32,337 nt of DNA, taken from NCBI RefSeq assembly GCF_907177275.1, contig NZ_CAJSLV010000102.1, forward strand, positions 1 to 32,337, in the 5' to 3' direction. The DNA is from Actinacidiphila cocklensis (GTDB lineage: Bacteria; Actinomycetota; Actinomycetes; Streptomycetales; Streptomycetaceae). This document shows positions 1-8,370 of the stretch, piece after piece. Numbering within the stretch: position 1 is the first letter of the stretch; every line of letters begins with the position of its first letter. The position numbers were made by a program, and so were the translations under genes. The notes under the pieces were generated by a model that worked only from the letters and a program-made list of their open reading frames with translations, was not told the DNA's origin and made no database searches.

Positions 1-88
1 AGAGCACCCCCGCGAGCCGCCGCGCGGCCTCCTCCTGCCGCCCCTGCGGCATGTGATCCTGCATCAACTCAGACTTCTCGATACTCAC
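1..88 (-). CDS. Partial 5' end of an unidentified gene (runs off left edge)
   Basis: Reading leftward from a GTG at 88 there is an open frame of 29 codons to the window edge, beginning V-S-I-E-K-S-E-L-M-Q-D-H-M and continuing with an Arg/Ala/Glu-rich amphipathic stretch. Codon use is G/C-ending, as in real genes here. An internal ATG at 64 is an alternative start. Neither start has a convincing Shine-Dalgarno sequence. I do not recognise the product; it could be a DNA-binding or plasmid/transposon protein, but too little is visible to assign a function. Confidence 0.3.
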   Translation of the reverse strand, partial: MSIEKSELMQDHMPQGRQEEAARRLAGVL

Positions 89-144
89 TGTGCGTAGCGA
101 GCCGGGGCCCGCCCACCACCCAGCAAGATCAACTCCTACACACT

Positions 145-504
145 TCAGTGAACACCCTCCCGAGACTGGCTGGTCAGACGCGTGGTGCGGCGCTGCAGAC
201 GCTCCAGCAGCCCAGGGACCTGCTCGCGGAAGGTTTGCCGACGGCAGCCCAGGACCGGACAGACCAGGCGCCGCACCTGGACCTTGATGACGACCTGCCG
301 GCCGTCGACCGGCACGTCTGCAACCGTCCGGCCGTGGTAGCCGTGCACTTTGCCCGTCGGGACCCCACACATCGGGCAGGGGAAGGGAACATTCGGGGTC
401 CGAGCGGCTACCCGGATCACCTCGCCGTCGTCCACCACATCGTCGATGACCAGCCCAGAAAGCCCTGAAAACACCGTCGCCACCAGGGCGTTGACATCTC
501 GCAT
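145..504 (-). pseudogene. ISL3-family transposase, N-terminal remnant
   Basis: About the first 107 residues match the start of ISL3-type transposases: a helical N-terminus, a zinc-binding segment with CPMCG, then the V-H-G-Y-H-G-R-T-V-A-D-V-P pattern, and a second Cys pair in V-C-P-V-L-G-C-R-R-Q-T-F. The family is normally about 400 residues or more and has a downstream DDE catalytic domain. Here similarity ends near R-L-T-S-Q and the frame stops a few residues later, so the catalytic domain is lost and the product cannot transpose. It lies 256 nt beyond the 3' end of the RHS immunity gene, on the same strand; no gene is supported in that gap. I saw no terminal inverted repeats around it. Confidence 0.75.
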
Positions 505-760
505 ACGAGTTCAACGACACCTGCCACCGACCGTCACCACCGACTACGGAACAGAGCCGAAGACCGTACAGACCCGGACGACGGCGTCCTCTCGGTCATC
601 GACATTGCTGCCGCGGCGAGTGGCGGTACTCTGCGGCCGCACGGGCCGGAAGGCGTCCTGGTGATACAAGCGGACGCATGCCAAGTGGTGGCCTTCCCCA
701 GTAGTTGGCGGCAACCGCGCAGCGGCGCCGGGGTCGATGAGCACTTCGCGGTCCCCCCCA

Positions 761-1177
761 CTACGGCCGCTTGAAGGAGGTTTGAAAACCCGAAACCTCA
801 TCCCAGGGAATTCCTTGCCAGTGATTTTCGGAATATGCGACTATTTGATCCGCGATAGTAGCATTCATGAGGCCTGATGCGGAAATCGTGAGCATTATAT
901 TTCGCCCTGCTAGTACCTCGTCCGACAAAATCTCATGCGCTTCCTCGAGGAATACTTCGACAATTTCACCCCCGATGCTCACCTGAACATTCTGCTCAAG
1001 GTATTCTCCATCCGGAGTGGAGTGTCCAACCCTCGCGGACGCCCATCCGTCTCCCTGCTTTATTTCGCCGTGCGTAACGCCAGGAACGCCAGATGTGAGG
1101 TGTTCCATTAGTCCGCACAGTTCCTCGATGGCGGTCCCACCTTCTGATCTACCAAGGGCGCCGTACTCGAAAGCCAT
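761..1177 (-). CDS. Probable immunity protein of the adjacent RHS toxin
   Basis: A 138-residue, acidic, soluble protein with no signal peptide or membrane segment and no family I recognise. Its ATG at 1177 lies 19 nt after the toxin stop codon and has a good ribosome binding site (AGGAG about 7 nt upstream), so it should be co-transcribed with the RHS gene. Polymorphic toxins of the RHS class are usually followed directly by a small gene whose product binds and blocks the C-terminal toxin, and position and size fit that role; the function is inferred from context only. The gene uses many A/T-ending codons, like the toxin tip and unlike the RHS body, which suggests that tip and immunity gene arrived together. 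Confidence 0.72.
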   Translation of the reverse strand: MAFEYGALGRSEGGTAIEELCGLMEHLTSGVPGVTHGEIKQGDGWASARVGHSTPDGEYLEQNVQVSIGGEIVEVFLEEAHEILSDEVLAGRNIMLTISASGLMNATIADQIVAYSENHWQGIPWDEVSGFQTSFKRP

Positions 1178-1196
1178 GGACCACTCCTATTGTTAT

Positions 1197-4100
1197 TCAC
1201 TGACCGTAGCCATCGTAAACGTAAGTTATATTGATGCCGCGATTCTGCTCCAGCCATGCATCTTTCTTGGATTGAAGTTTATTTTTTCCGACATCGCCAG
1301 ACTTGGTCTCGATGTAATGAGTCACATTTCCGTTGGAGTCGAGTAGTCCAATGTCGTATTGGCGTTCGCCGTACGGCGTGTCAAAATTTAGCAGATCTGG
1401 CGCCTGCTCCTCTGTGACTACATTCAATCCGCGTTGCCTCATGGAGTCTGCGATGTGGTCGCGGTAGGCATCTCCAACAAGCTTGTTGAGCTCAACTTGA
1501 TTTATTCCTAGCAGCTTGCACAAGCTCGCGTCGTCGTTGTGGACCAGGACCGGCGTCGTGCCCGCCAGAACATAGTACGTGTGGAGTTCGTCCACGGTCA
1601 GGTTGTACATGTTCTTGGAGGGGCTGGGGAGGTGGTGAATAGCGGAAACTGTCACGGTCTGGTCTGCTGCAGTGATCAGGTCGTGGCCTGGGAGGAAGAC
1701 TCCAGCCTGGACCCATTCGTGGGTCGTTTCGTCCCAGAAGGGGTGATGTGACGTGGTGTGCAGCGTCGAGGTGCGGCCTTTGGAGTCCTTGAAGAGAAGG
1801 TCGACGAGGTCGGCGTCACGGTTCACGTGTGTAGCTGTGACCGTGCGCGATCCCACGTGTTTTCCCGTTGTCGGGTCACCGGTCTCGACGTGATCGCCCG
1901 GCTTGATCGCGCCTATGGGCTTGGTGTTTCCCTTTTCGAGCAGGACCGGGGTCTGGGGATCAAAGCTGTTGGTGCAGCCAATTTTTGGCCCTTTTTCTTT
2001 GCTTATGCCCTTCCTTAGTGCGTCGTACCCGGCTCGCACTTCATCTCCGCCGGGAAGGAGGTTCAAACCTGTTAGCGTGCAGCCTTCTAGAGAGCCGCCT
2101 GCGCAGTCGGCCATGTCCTGGAGCCCGAGAGCGGAGTAGAAGAACCCACCGATACCGCTGGGGCGTTCTTGCGATCGATCCCGATCCACAACATCTTGCT
2201 CGGTCGCGGCGGGGCCATTCGAATATGCGGGCACGTATCTGATTGCCCTGCCATCGACCGAAAGATTGGAGATCCAGGCAACGTCCCTCCAGACGAAGCC
2301 GTGGCCATCGTTGAAGTATCCGCTTCCGCCGTGGTAGCGGTCAGGTCCTTGCTGCTTTTTGTCGTGGTAGTCCTGTTGTTTCGACCACTGATAGTCCTCG
2401 GTCGTGCCGCCGTCGGTGGGGCCGAGAGGAATGAGGCCTGAGGGGTCGCTGAGTGTCAGTGGGTTGTTGTTGCTGTAGGTGTAGCCGGTGAGGGATTGGG
2501 GGTCTGCGGTGTTGAGGAGGGGGTCGATGGAGGTGAAGCGGGCGGTGGTGGGGTCGTAGTCGCGGGCGCCGAGGTGGGTGAGTCGGGTGGCGGTGTCTTT
2601 GGTGCCGCCGAGGAAGCCTCTGGTGCCGGCCCAGGTGGTGGGGGTGGGGCCGCGGTCTTGGCCGAAGGGGGTTTCGTAGTGCTGGGTGAGGGCGCCGGTG
2701 GTGGCGTCGATGTTGGCGTCGGCGGTGCCGTGGGCGTCGGTGATCTGGAAGGTGACTTTGTTGTCGTTGGTGCGGACGGCGACCGCTGAGCCGAGGGGGT
2801 AGTAGCGGGTGGCGGTGGCCTTGGCGGCGCCCTTGACGAAGTTCACTTCGGTGTTGCCGAGGAACAGGGTGGTGTTCTCGGTTGAGGGGTTGGCGGTGTC
2901 GAGGGTGTGCTCGGTCAGGCGGTTACCGCTGGTGTCGTAGACGTAGTCGGTGGTTTTGCCGGTGGTGGTGTTGCCTGTGCCCGAGGTGGTGGTGATGGTG
3001 TCGGTGACGTGGTCGAGGCGGTTCTCGGTGCCCCATACCAGGGTTTGGTCGTCGGTTTGGTTGGGGGCGGTGACCAGGTGGCGGGCGGTGGTGTTGCCGT
3101 CGGCGTCGTAGTCGTAGGTCTGCTGGACCGGGGTGGTAGTGCCGGTGGTGGCGGTGACGCCGGCGAGGGTGTGGGGGCCGTGCCCGGCAGCGGGGTAGTC
3201 GTAGCCGCTGGTGGTGTCTGCGGCGGTGTCGCCTGCCGGGTTGTGGTCGGTTTCGGTGTTGCGGGTGCCGTCGGTGTTGTAGGTGTAGCTGGACCAGTAC
3301 GGTGCCGGGCCGCCGAGTGCCGTGCCGTTCGGGGTGGTGGGGCAGGTGGTGGTGGCGGGGGTGAAGGCCTCGGTGAGGCGGCCGAGGTGGTCGTACTGGA
3401 AGCACTGCTGGTCGGTGCCGGTACGGGAGGTGTCCCGCAGCGAGGTGACGTTGCCTGCGTCGTCGTAGGTGTAGGTGGTGGAGCGGGCGGCGCCGGTGAT
3501 GTCCTGCTGTTCGGTCAGGCTCCCGGCCAGGCGCTGGGTGCCCCACTCGTAGGAGTTGTACACCTGCACGGTTTTGCCGCCGGTGCTCAGCGTGGACCGT
3601 ATCGGCTTGTCGGTGATGCTGTAGGTCTGGCCGGTGAGGTAGGTCAGCGGGCTGCTGCCGATGGCGGTGACGCGGTGCAGGGAATCGTAGGTGTAGGCGA
3701 CACCCTCGGCGGTGAGGCTGCCGGCGGCCGGGTAGCCGGTGGCCTGGACGGTACCGTCGAGGTTGTAGGAGCTGCCGCTTACATAGCTGCCGGCCAGGCC
3801 CTCCTGCCCGGGGACCGAGGGGACGGTGAGGGTGGACTTCGTGAGCCGGTAGAGGGCGTCGTAGGCGTTGTTGGCGGTCTTGTACTGGTAGGTCGTGCCA
3901 CCGATGTTCGCGTACCGGGTGGTGGAGGCGATCTGGCCCTTGTTGCCGGTCGGATCCCAGGTCTGGGAGGTCAGCAGCGGGCCGGTGGCGGTGCCGTCGT
4001 GGGTCTCGGTTTCCCGGGAGAGGTTGTCGTAGACGTGGACGACGGTCTTGCCCCGCATATCGGTGGTGGAGACCAGTTCCCCGCGGTCGTTGTACTCCTT

Positions 4101-7100
4101 GGTGGTGGTGCCGCTGTCGGGGTCTACGGCCTTGACCTGGCGCCCGAGCTGGTCGTAGGTCCACGTCCACACGTTGCCCGACGGGTCGGTGAGCTTGTTC
4201 TGGTGCCCTGCTGGGTCGTATCCGTAGGTCGTGGAGTCGTAGGCGCCGGTGGGGGTGGCTGCCTTGTACTGGCGCAGCTCGGTCGTGCGGCCGGTTGCGT
4301 CGGTGATCGTGGTGGTGGGGGTGCCGCCCTTGGGCGGGGTGACAGTGGTGCTGGTCCCGCCGTAGGAGGTGGTGGTGGACCACAGGGGGGTGCCGACGCC
4401 GTTGCCCTTGAGCAGGCTGCTCTTCACCGGGCGGCCGAGCCCGTCGAAGGTGGTGGCGGTCTGGGTCTCCACCCCGGTGGTGTCCTCGACCTTGAGCAGC
4501 GTCCCTGACGGCGCCCCGGTGGAGTAGTAGGGGGCATAGGTCAGGGCGGCTTGGCCGCGCTCGTCGTAGAACGTGTCGGTCAGGACCCGTCCGCTGTCCT
4601 GCCCGGGCTCCTGGGTCTGCCGGATGCGGCCGAAGCCGTCGTAGAGGGTGTAGGCGCTGTCCTGGGACTTGTTGTTGTTGATCGTTTTGGTCGTGATCGA
4701 CGCGATGACGCTATCGCTGTTGGTGTAGACGTACTCCGTGCTGGGCGTCGTATTGGAGCCCTTGAGATTGTCAGGCTGCCAGACCTTCAGCACCCGGCCC
4801 AGCGCGTCGTACTGGATGTCGGTGCGCTTGGAGTTGGTATCGAGGGTGATATAGGGCAGGCCGCGCAGCAGGTCGATGGCGGTCGTGGTGGTCTGCGCGC
4901 TTGACGCCACGCCCGCAGTTCCCGGTGGCGTGGTCACCACGGTGGTCGTCGGCCTTCCCGTGGTCGGGGAATAGGCCGTCGTGGTCGTGCGGGGGCTGGT
5001 CGCCGCGGTGGTGACCGGGGCCTTGGACTCGTCGGTCGGGTTGAACACGCTGGTGGAAGCCAACGCCGTGGCGGTCAGCTGCCGGCCGTAGAGGTCGTAG
5101 GTGGCGGCGTTGTCCAGGTAGGTGGCGATGATGCCGTTGCGGGACTTCATCGTCTCGGTCAGCGTGGCCAGACCGCGGGTCGGCGCGACGCCGTAGGCGT
5201 GGCCGTCGTAGCGGATGCGGGTGTCGGAGATGACGGCCGACGTCCCATCGGGCTGGGTGTCGCGGTTCGGGTTGGCCGCGCAGTTGCCGGCGACCGTCTC
5301 GGTGTGGATGGCCCCGGTGAGGATCCAGTCGGCCGTGTTGTCGGCGTAGGTGGTGCGGGTGCAGGTGTCGTCGCTGCTCTCGCCCATGTCGCCGAGCTTT
5401 TCCACCAGGGTGGGCCGGCCGTAGTCGTCGAAGGTGGTGTTGCTGCGGACCTCCGTCCACTGGGTGCCGGCGCCGTTGTCCAGCGAGGTGTAGGAGTGGG
5501 CGGTGGTGGTGCCGGTCAGGTTGGCGGTGGTGGTGCCCCAGTCGCGGACCCTCTTGGCCGTCTGCTTCCTCCACGGCCAGCTCGCCCTGCGGGACAGCAC
5601 CTTCCCGCCGGGGGCGTCGTAGCTGTCGGTGCGGTATTCGAAGCCCGCCCAGGCCTGGTCGTCGATCAGTGAACCGAGGACGATGTCCTGCACGGTGACG
5701 TCGCGGGTCTTGGTCGTGTCCGCGGGGTCGGAGCGGTCACCGTCCATGCCGCGCAGGAAGTAGTGGTCGGTCTGCGTCGACATCGCCGACACGCCGCCGG
5801 TCTGCACCCGCACGTGGCCATGGCCGCGCCACTGCGACCACGTCTTGAGCTTCTCCTTGGTGATGCCCTCGTCGTCGTCGAACGCCCAGGCGCCGCCGTC
5901 GAGGTAGGTGTAGTGGGTGACCATGTCAGGTGCCCCGCCGGTGCGGTCGGTGGCGATCACCGAGTCCACGACGTACTTGTTGAACCACTCGGTGGTCACC
6001 GGCACGTCGTCCGAGGCCTGGTACATCTGCGGAAAGCAGTGCGTGGTATTGGTCTGCGGCGTCGGCAGGCTGCTCCAGTCGCAGGCGGGCTGGGAGTAGT
6101 TGACGTCGATCTGCCCGCCGATCTCGTCGGCGATCATGCTCAGCCGCTGCTTGTAGAACGGGGATCGGCCGTCTCCGGTCTTGTCCAGCCGCCCGATCCG
6201 CTCGGCGTAGTCCAGCGTGGTGGGCGGCAGCGTGATCGGGGTGGTGCCGGCCAGGCCGGTGTGCGTGATCTTGTCCAGCAGCAACTGGTAGTCGGCATCC
6301 GCGGTGCCCCACTTGTGGTGCAGGTCCCAGCTGTCGATCGGCTTGTACGTACCGTCCGACTGCAGCGTGGACGTCGTCACCTTCGTCAGGCGTGTCCGGG
6401 TGAAGAACGCCGGCGAGTAGCGGCCGGCGTCGCACGTCGTGCCGGCCTTGCAGTTCATGTCCCACGGGGTGTCGTACCAGTACTGCCGGTTGGTGTCGAT
6501 GCTCGCCGGATCGCACAGCGCCGCCGTCGTCTCCAGGCAGCGCTCGGCGGTGGCGAAGTCGACCCGGGCCATCGGCTTGACGGTGGCGGAGTAGATGTCG
6601 CCCTGCTGCTGGCCGTACTCGATGTGGTCCAGCGTCGCCGCCCGGACATACGGGGTGTCGTCGGTCGACTTCAGGTTCCGGCCGTAGGAGTTGGACTCCG
6701 GGTTGTACCAGTACGTGACATCGTCGCCGTTGGTGTCGATGACCAGGTCGAGGTTCCACCGCCAGCCCTGCTGGCACCAGGAGTCCGCGAATGCATCGGC
6801 GTGGCAGGGCTCGCCCGCGTCGTCGCCGAAGACCGGCACGGTCTCCACCGACTTCGTCTCCGCCCTGCCCGACGCCCAGTTGAGCAGACGGTTGTAGCCG
6901 AAGTAGTAGCGGGTGCCGTTGGTAGTGATCGCTTCGAAGTACTCGCCGTCGTCGTCCCCGTTGCCGCGGGCCGTGTCCCGCAGCCGCAGCACCTTCGTGC
7001 CGTCGTCACCCGAGATCCGCCACTCGTCCTTCGCGAACGGGATCAGCTGCCCGGAGTGGCCGCCGAAGCTGATCGTGGCGTTGTCGTACGCCCAGCACAG

Positions 7101-8219
7101 GTCACCGGGCTCGACACCATTGGTCTTGATCCCGTCGTCACCGCAGGACTTGTAGGAGCGCTCCACGAACCCGGGGTCCATGTCGAAGCCGTCACCGGCC
7201 CATGAGCCCTGGTTGTTGGCGTTCGCGGTCCGCCCGTCGATCGACCCCGACGAGTACGACAGGCCGACGCTCGGTGAGAGCCCGCCCGGCACGGACGGCA
7301 CCGGCATGGAGTAGTTCCAGGAGAAGGAGCCGCTGTTCAGACCGGTGCTCCAGGTCGACGCTGCCGACAGCGGCGTCGCCTTGTAGTCCCCCGATGGGCC
7401 GGCTGCCGAGGTTGTCGCGGCCAGCACGGTCACATTCGAGGTCGCGCTGAGCGGCGATACGGTCAGTGGTGCAGCCGACAAGGGAGTCACCGCGGGCACC
7501 GCGACCGCATCCGCAGTGACGGTCTGCTTCTCGGCGTCGTTGGCGCCGGCGAGCGGGGTCGCGGTGCGGCACTGTGCCTTCTCGGGTGTGGTCAGCACGC
7601 ACGCGGGCAGCTGCACCAGGTGCAGCCGCTCCCCGTAGCCGCCACCTGCCGCGTCAGCGAACGCGCTGTAATCCACTGCGACCTGGGCCTTTGTGGTGCC
7701 CTGCCCACTGCTGCCGGCGACAGTGAACAGCACACCGTCAATCCCGGCCTTCGCGGCCGCCGCGTGGTCCAGGACGCGGACCGTCGCTTGCTTGGGCGCG
7801 CTGGGCGACGAAGCTGCCGCCCTCGAGGCGCCATCCGTGGCGGAGGCCACGGCGGCCAGGGACACCGGTAGCGAACCGGCCCGCACAGCCGATCCGGTGG
7901 CGCGGGTTGCACCAGGGGCTGCCTTCGCCGGGGAGTCAACCGGCACAGGCAACTGCACCGACGCCGTCCCGGCGGCCGGCCACGTCTTCTTCGGGGCACG
8001 CGGTCGGGAAACGGTGCGGTCAGCCGGGCGCGGCTTGACCTTGGCGTTCACACCCTTGACCGGCTTTTCCAACGAAACCTTCGAGAGGCCGCTGGAGTCG
8101 GCCGACGCCTGTGTGAGGGCGCCGGGCAGCGCTTGCAGCGTGGTGGCGATCAGGGCTGCGGACATGACGGTGGCTATCCGCCGTGGGGTGCGGCGCCACA
8201 GCGCCGGGGTGATGCGCAT
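1197..8219 (-). CDS. Secreted YD/RHS polymorphic toxin with HINT domain and nuclease-like tip
   Basis: A 2340-residue protein. Residues 1-41 form a signal peptide (twin Arg, hydrophobic core, Ala-rich end). A long Thr/Ser-rich N-terminal region leads into many YD repeats (Y-x-Y-D-x-x-G-x) and the RHS core, which ends near residue 1926 with the N-N-N-P-L-T-L-S-D-P-S-G-L signature. A linker with a Gly-rich pretoxin segment follows. Residues about 2081-2228 are a HINT autoprotease (starts C-T-N-S-F-D-P-Q-T-P-V-L-L, contains H-H-P-F-W, ends V-L-V-H-N). The released tip, 2229-2340, carries D2289 and E2304-T-K2306, the spacing of a PD-(D/E)xK nuclease. RHS shells normally encapsulate the tip until delivery. 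The ATG at 8219 has a GGGAG site. The LamG protein gene lies upstream and the candidate immunity gene downstream. The tip coding region is more AT-rich than the body. Nuclease activity is inferred from the motif. Confidence 0.9.
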   Translation of the reverse strand: MRITPALWRRTPRRIATVMSAALIATTLQALPGALTQASADSSGLSKVSLEKPVKGVNAKVKPRPADRTVSRPRAPKKTWPAAGTASVQLPVPVDSPAKAAPGATRATGSAVRAGSLPVSLAAVASATDGASRAAASSPSAPKQATVRVLDHAAAAKAGIDGVLFTVAGSSGQGTTKAQVAVDYSAFADAAGGGYGERLHLVQLPACVLTTPEKAQCRTATPLAGANDAEKQTVTADAVAVPAVTPLSAAPLTVSPLSATSNVTVLAATTSAAGPSGDYKATPLSAASTWSTGLNSGSFSWNYSMPVPSVPGGLSPSVGLSYSSGSIDGRTANANNQGSWAGDGFDMDPGFVERSYKSCGDDGIKTNGVEPGDLCWAYDNATISFGGHSGQLIPFAKDEWRISGDDGTKVLRLRDTARGNGDDDGEYFEAITTNGTRYYFGYNRLLNWASGRAETKSVETVPVFGDDAGEPCHADAFADSWCQQGWRWNLDLVIDTNGDDVTYWYNPESNSYGRNLKSTDDTPYVRAATLDHIEYGQQQGDIYSATVKPMARVDFATAERCLETTAALCDPASIDTNRQYWYDTPWDMNCKAGTTCDAGRYSPAFFTRTRLTKVTTSTLQSDGTYKPIDSWDLHHKWGTADADYQLLLDKITHTGLAGTTPITLPPTTLDYAERIGRLDKTGDGRSPFYKQRLSMIADEIGGQIDVNYSQPACDWSSLPTPQTNTTHCFPQMYQASDDVPVTTEWFNKYVVDSVIATDRTGGAPDMVTHYTYLDGGAWAFDDDEGITKEKLKTWSQWRGHGHVRVQTGGVSAMSTQTDHYFLRGMDGDRSDPADTTKTRDVTVQDIVLGSLIDDQAWAGFEYRTDSYDAPGGKVLSRRASWPWRKQTAKRVRDWGTTTANLTGTTTAHSYTSLDNGAGTQWTEVRSNTTFDDYGRPTLVEKLGDMGESSDDTCTRTTYADNTADWILTGAIHTETVAGNCAANPNRDTQPDGTSAVISDTRIRYDGHAYGVAPTRGLATLTETMKSRNGIIATYLDNAATYDLYGRQLTATALASTSVFNPTDESKAPVTTAATSPRTTTTAYSPTTGRPTTTVVTTPPGTAGVASSAQTTTTAIDLLRGLPYITLDTNSKRTDIQYDALGRVLKVWQPDNLKGSNTTPSTEYVYTNSDSVIASITTKTINNNKSQDSAYTLYDGFGRIRQTQEPGQDSGRVLTDTFYDERGQAALTYAPYYSTGAPSGTLLKVEDTTGVETQTATTFDGLGRPVKSSLLKGNGVGTPLWSTTTSYGGTSTTVTPPKGGTPTTTITDATGRTTELRQYKAATPTGAYDSTTYGYDPAGHQNKLTDPSGNVWTWTYDQLGRQVKAVDPDSGTTTKEYNDRGELVSTTDMRGKTVVHVYDNLSRETETHDGTATGPLLTSQTWDPTGNKGQIASTTRYANIGGTTYQYKTANNAYDALYRLTKSTLTVPSVPGQEGLAGSYVSGSSYNLDGTVQATGYPAAGSLTAEGVAYTYDSLHRVTAIGSSPLTYLTGQTYSITDKPIRSTLSTGGKTVQVYNSYEWGTQRLAGSLTEQQDITGAARSTTYTYDDAGNVTSLRDTSRTGTDQQCFQYDHLGRLTEAFTPATTTCPTTPNGTALGGPAPYWSSYTYNTDGTRNTETDHNPAGDTAADTTSGYDYPAAGHGPHTLAGVTATTGTTTPVQQTYDYDADGNTTARHLVTAPNQTDDQTLVWGTENRLDHVTDTITTTSGTGNTTTGKTTDYVYDTSGNRLTEHTLDTANPSTENTTLFLGNTEVNFVKGAAKATATRYYPLGSAVAVRTNDNKVTFQITDAHGTADANIDATTGALTQHYETPFGQDRGPTPTTWAGTRGFLGGTKDTATRLTHLGARDYDPTTARFTSIDPLLNTADPQSLTGYTYSNNNPLTLSDPSGLIPLGPTDGGTTEDYQWSKQQDYHDKKQQGPDRYHGGSGYFNDGHGFVWRDVAWISNLSVDGRAIRYVPAYSNGPAATEQDVVDRDRSQERPSGIGGFFYSALGLQDMADCAGGSLEGCTLTGLNLLPGGDEVRAGYDALRKGISKEKGPKIGCTNSFDPQTPVLLEKGNTKPIGAIKPGDHVETGDPTTGKHVGSRTVTATHVNRDADLVDLLFKDSKGRTSTLHTTSHHPFWDETTHEWVQAGVFLPGHDLITAADQTVTVSAIHHLPSPSKNMYNLTVDELHTYYVLAGTTPVLVHNDDASLCKLLGINQVELNKLVGDAYRDHIADSMRQRGLNVVTEEQAPDLLNFDTPYGERQYDIGLLDSNGNVTHYIETKSGDVGKNKLQSKKDAWLEQNRGINITYVYDGYGQ

Positions 8220-8321
8220 CGTGAGGATCTCCCTGCTCTGGCCGGCCGGAACTGGGCAGAGCTGGTCGTGCCGGCCACAGGCCGGGCGAAGTCACTGGGA
8301 ACAGCCGCGGGTGAGCTCCTG

Positions 8322-8357
8322 GCCGGCGCCCGCCCAAATGGTTGGGTGGGCGCCGGC
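8322..8357 (-). terminator. Strong hairpin between the LamG gene and the RHS gene
   Basis: Fifteen-base arms (8322-8336 and 8343-8357) pair with a single G:T position around a 6-nt loop. The hairpin starts 13 nt past the LamG gene stop codon. It lacks a clear U tract, as is common in high-GC actinomycetes, and may act as a terminator, an attenuator, or an mRNA-stabilising stem between two cotranscribed genes. Confidence 0.65.
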
Positions 8358-8370
8358 TTGCAGGATCCGC

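Noticed and set aside
544..801. An 85-residue minus-strand frame after the immunity gene (contains R-E-V-L-I-D-P-G)
   Set aside because: Its start overlaps the end of the immunity gene, it has no ribosome binding site and it shows no recognisable domain. It might be a displaced fragment but cannot be supported.
2907..4508. A 533-codon open frame on the plus strand opposite the RHS gene
   Set aside because: It is a Gly/Val-rich shadow produced by GC-biased codons of the YD-repeat gene. It shows no domain, no start signal and no own codon bias. The same holds for the plus-strand frame at 5763-7205.
2440..7000. The many similar short segments of the RHS gene as a DNA repeat array or CRISPR
   Set aside because: They are degenerate YD peptide repeats in one continuous reading frame, with no conserved direct repeat and spacer pattern.
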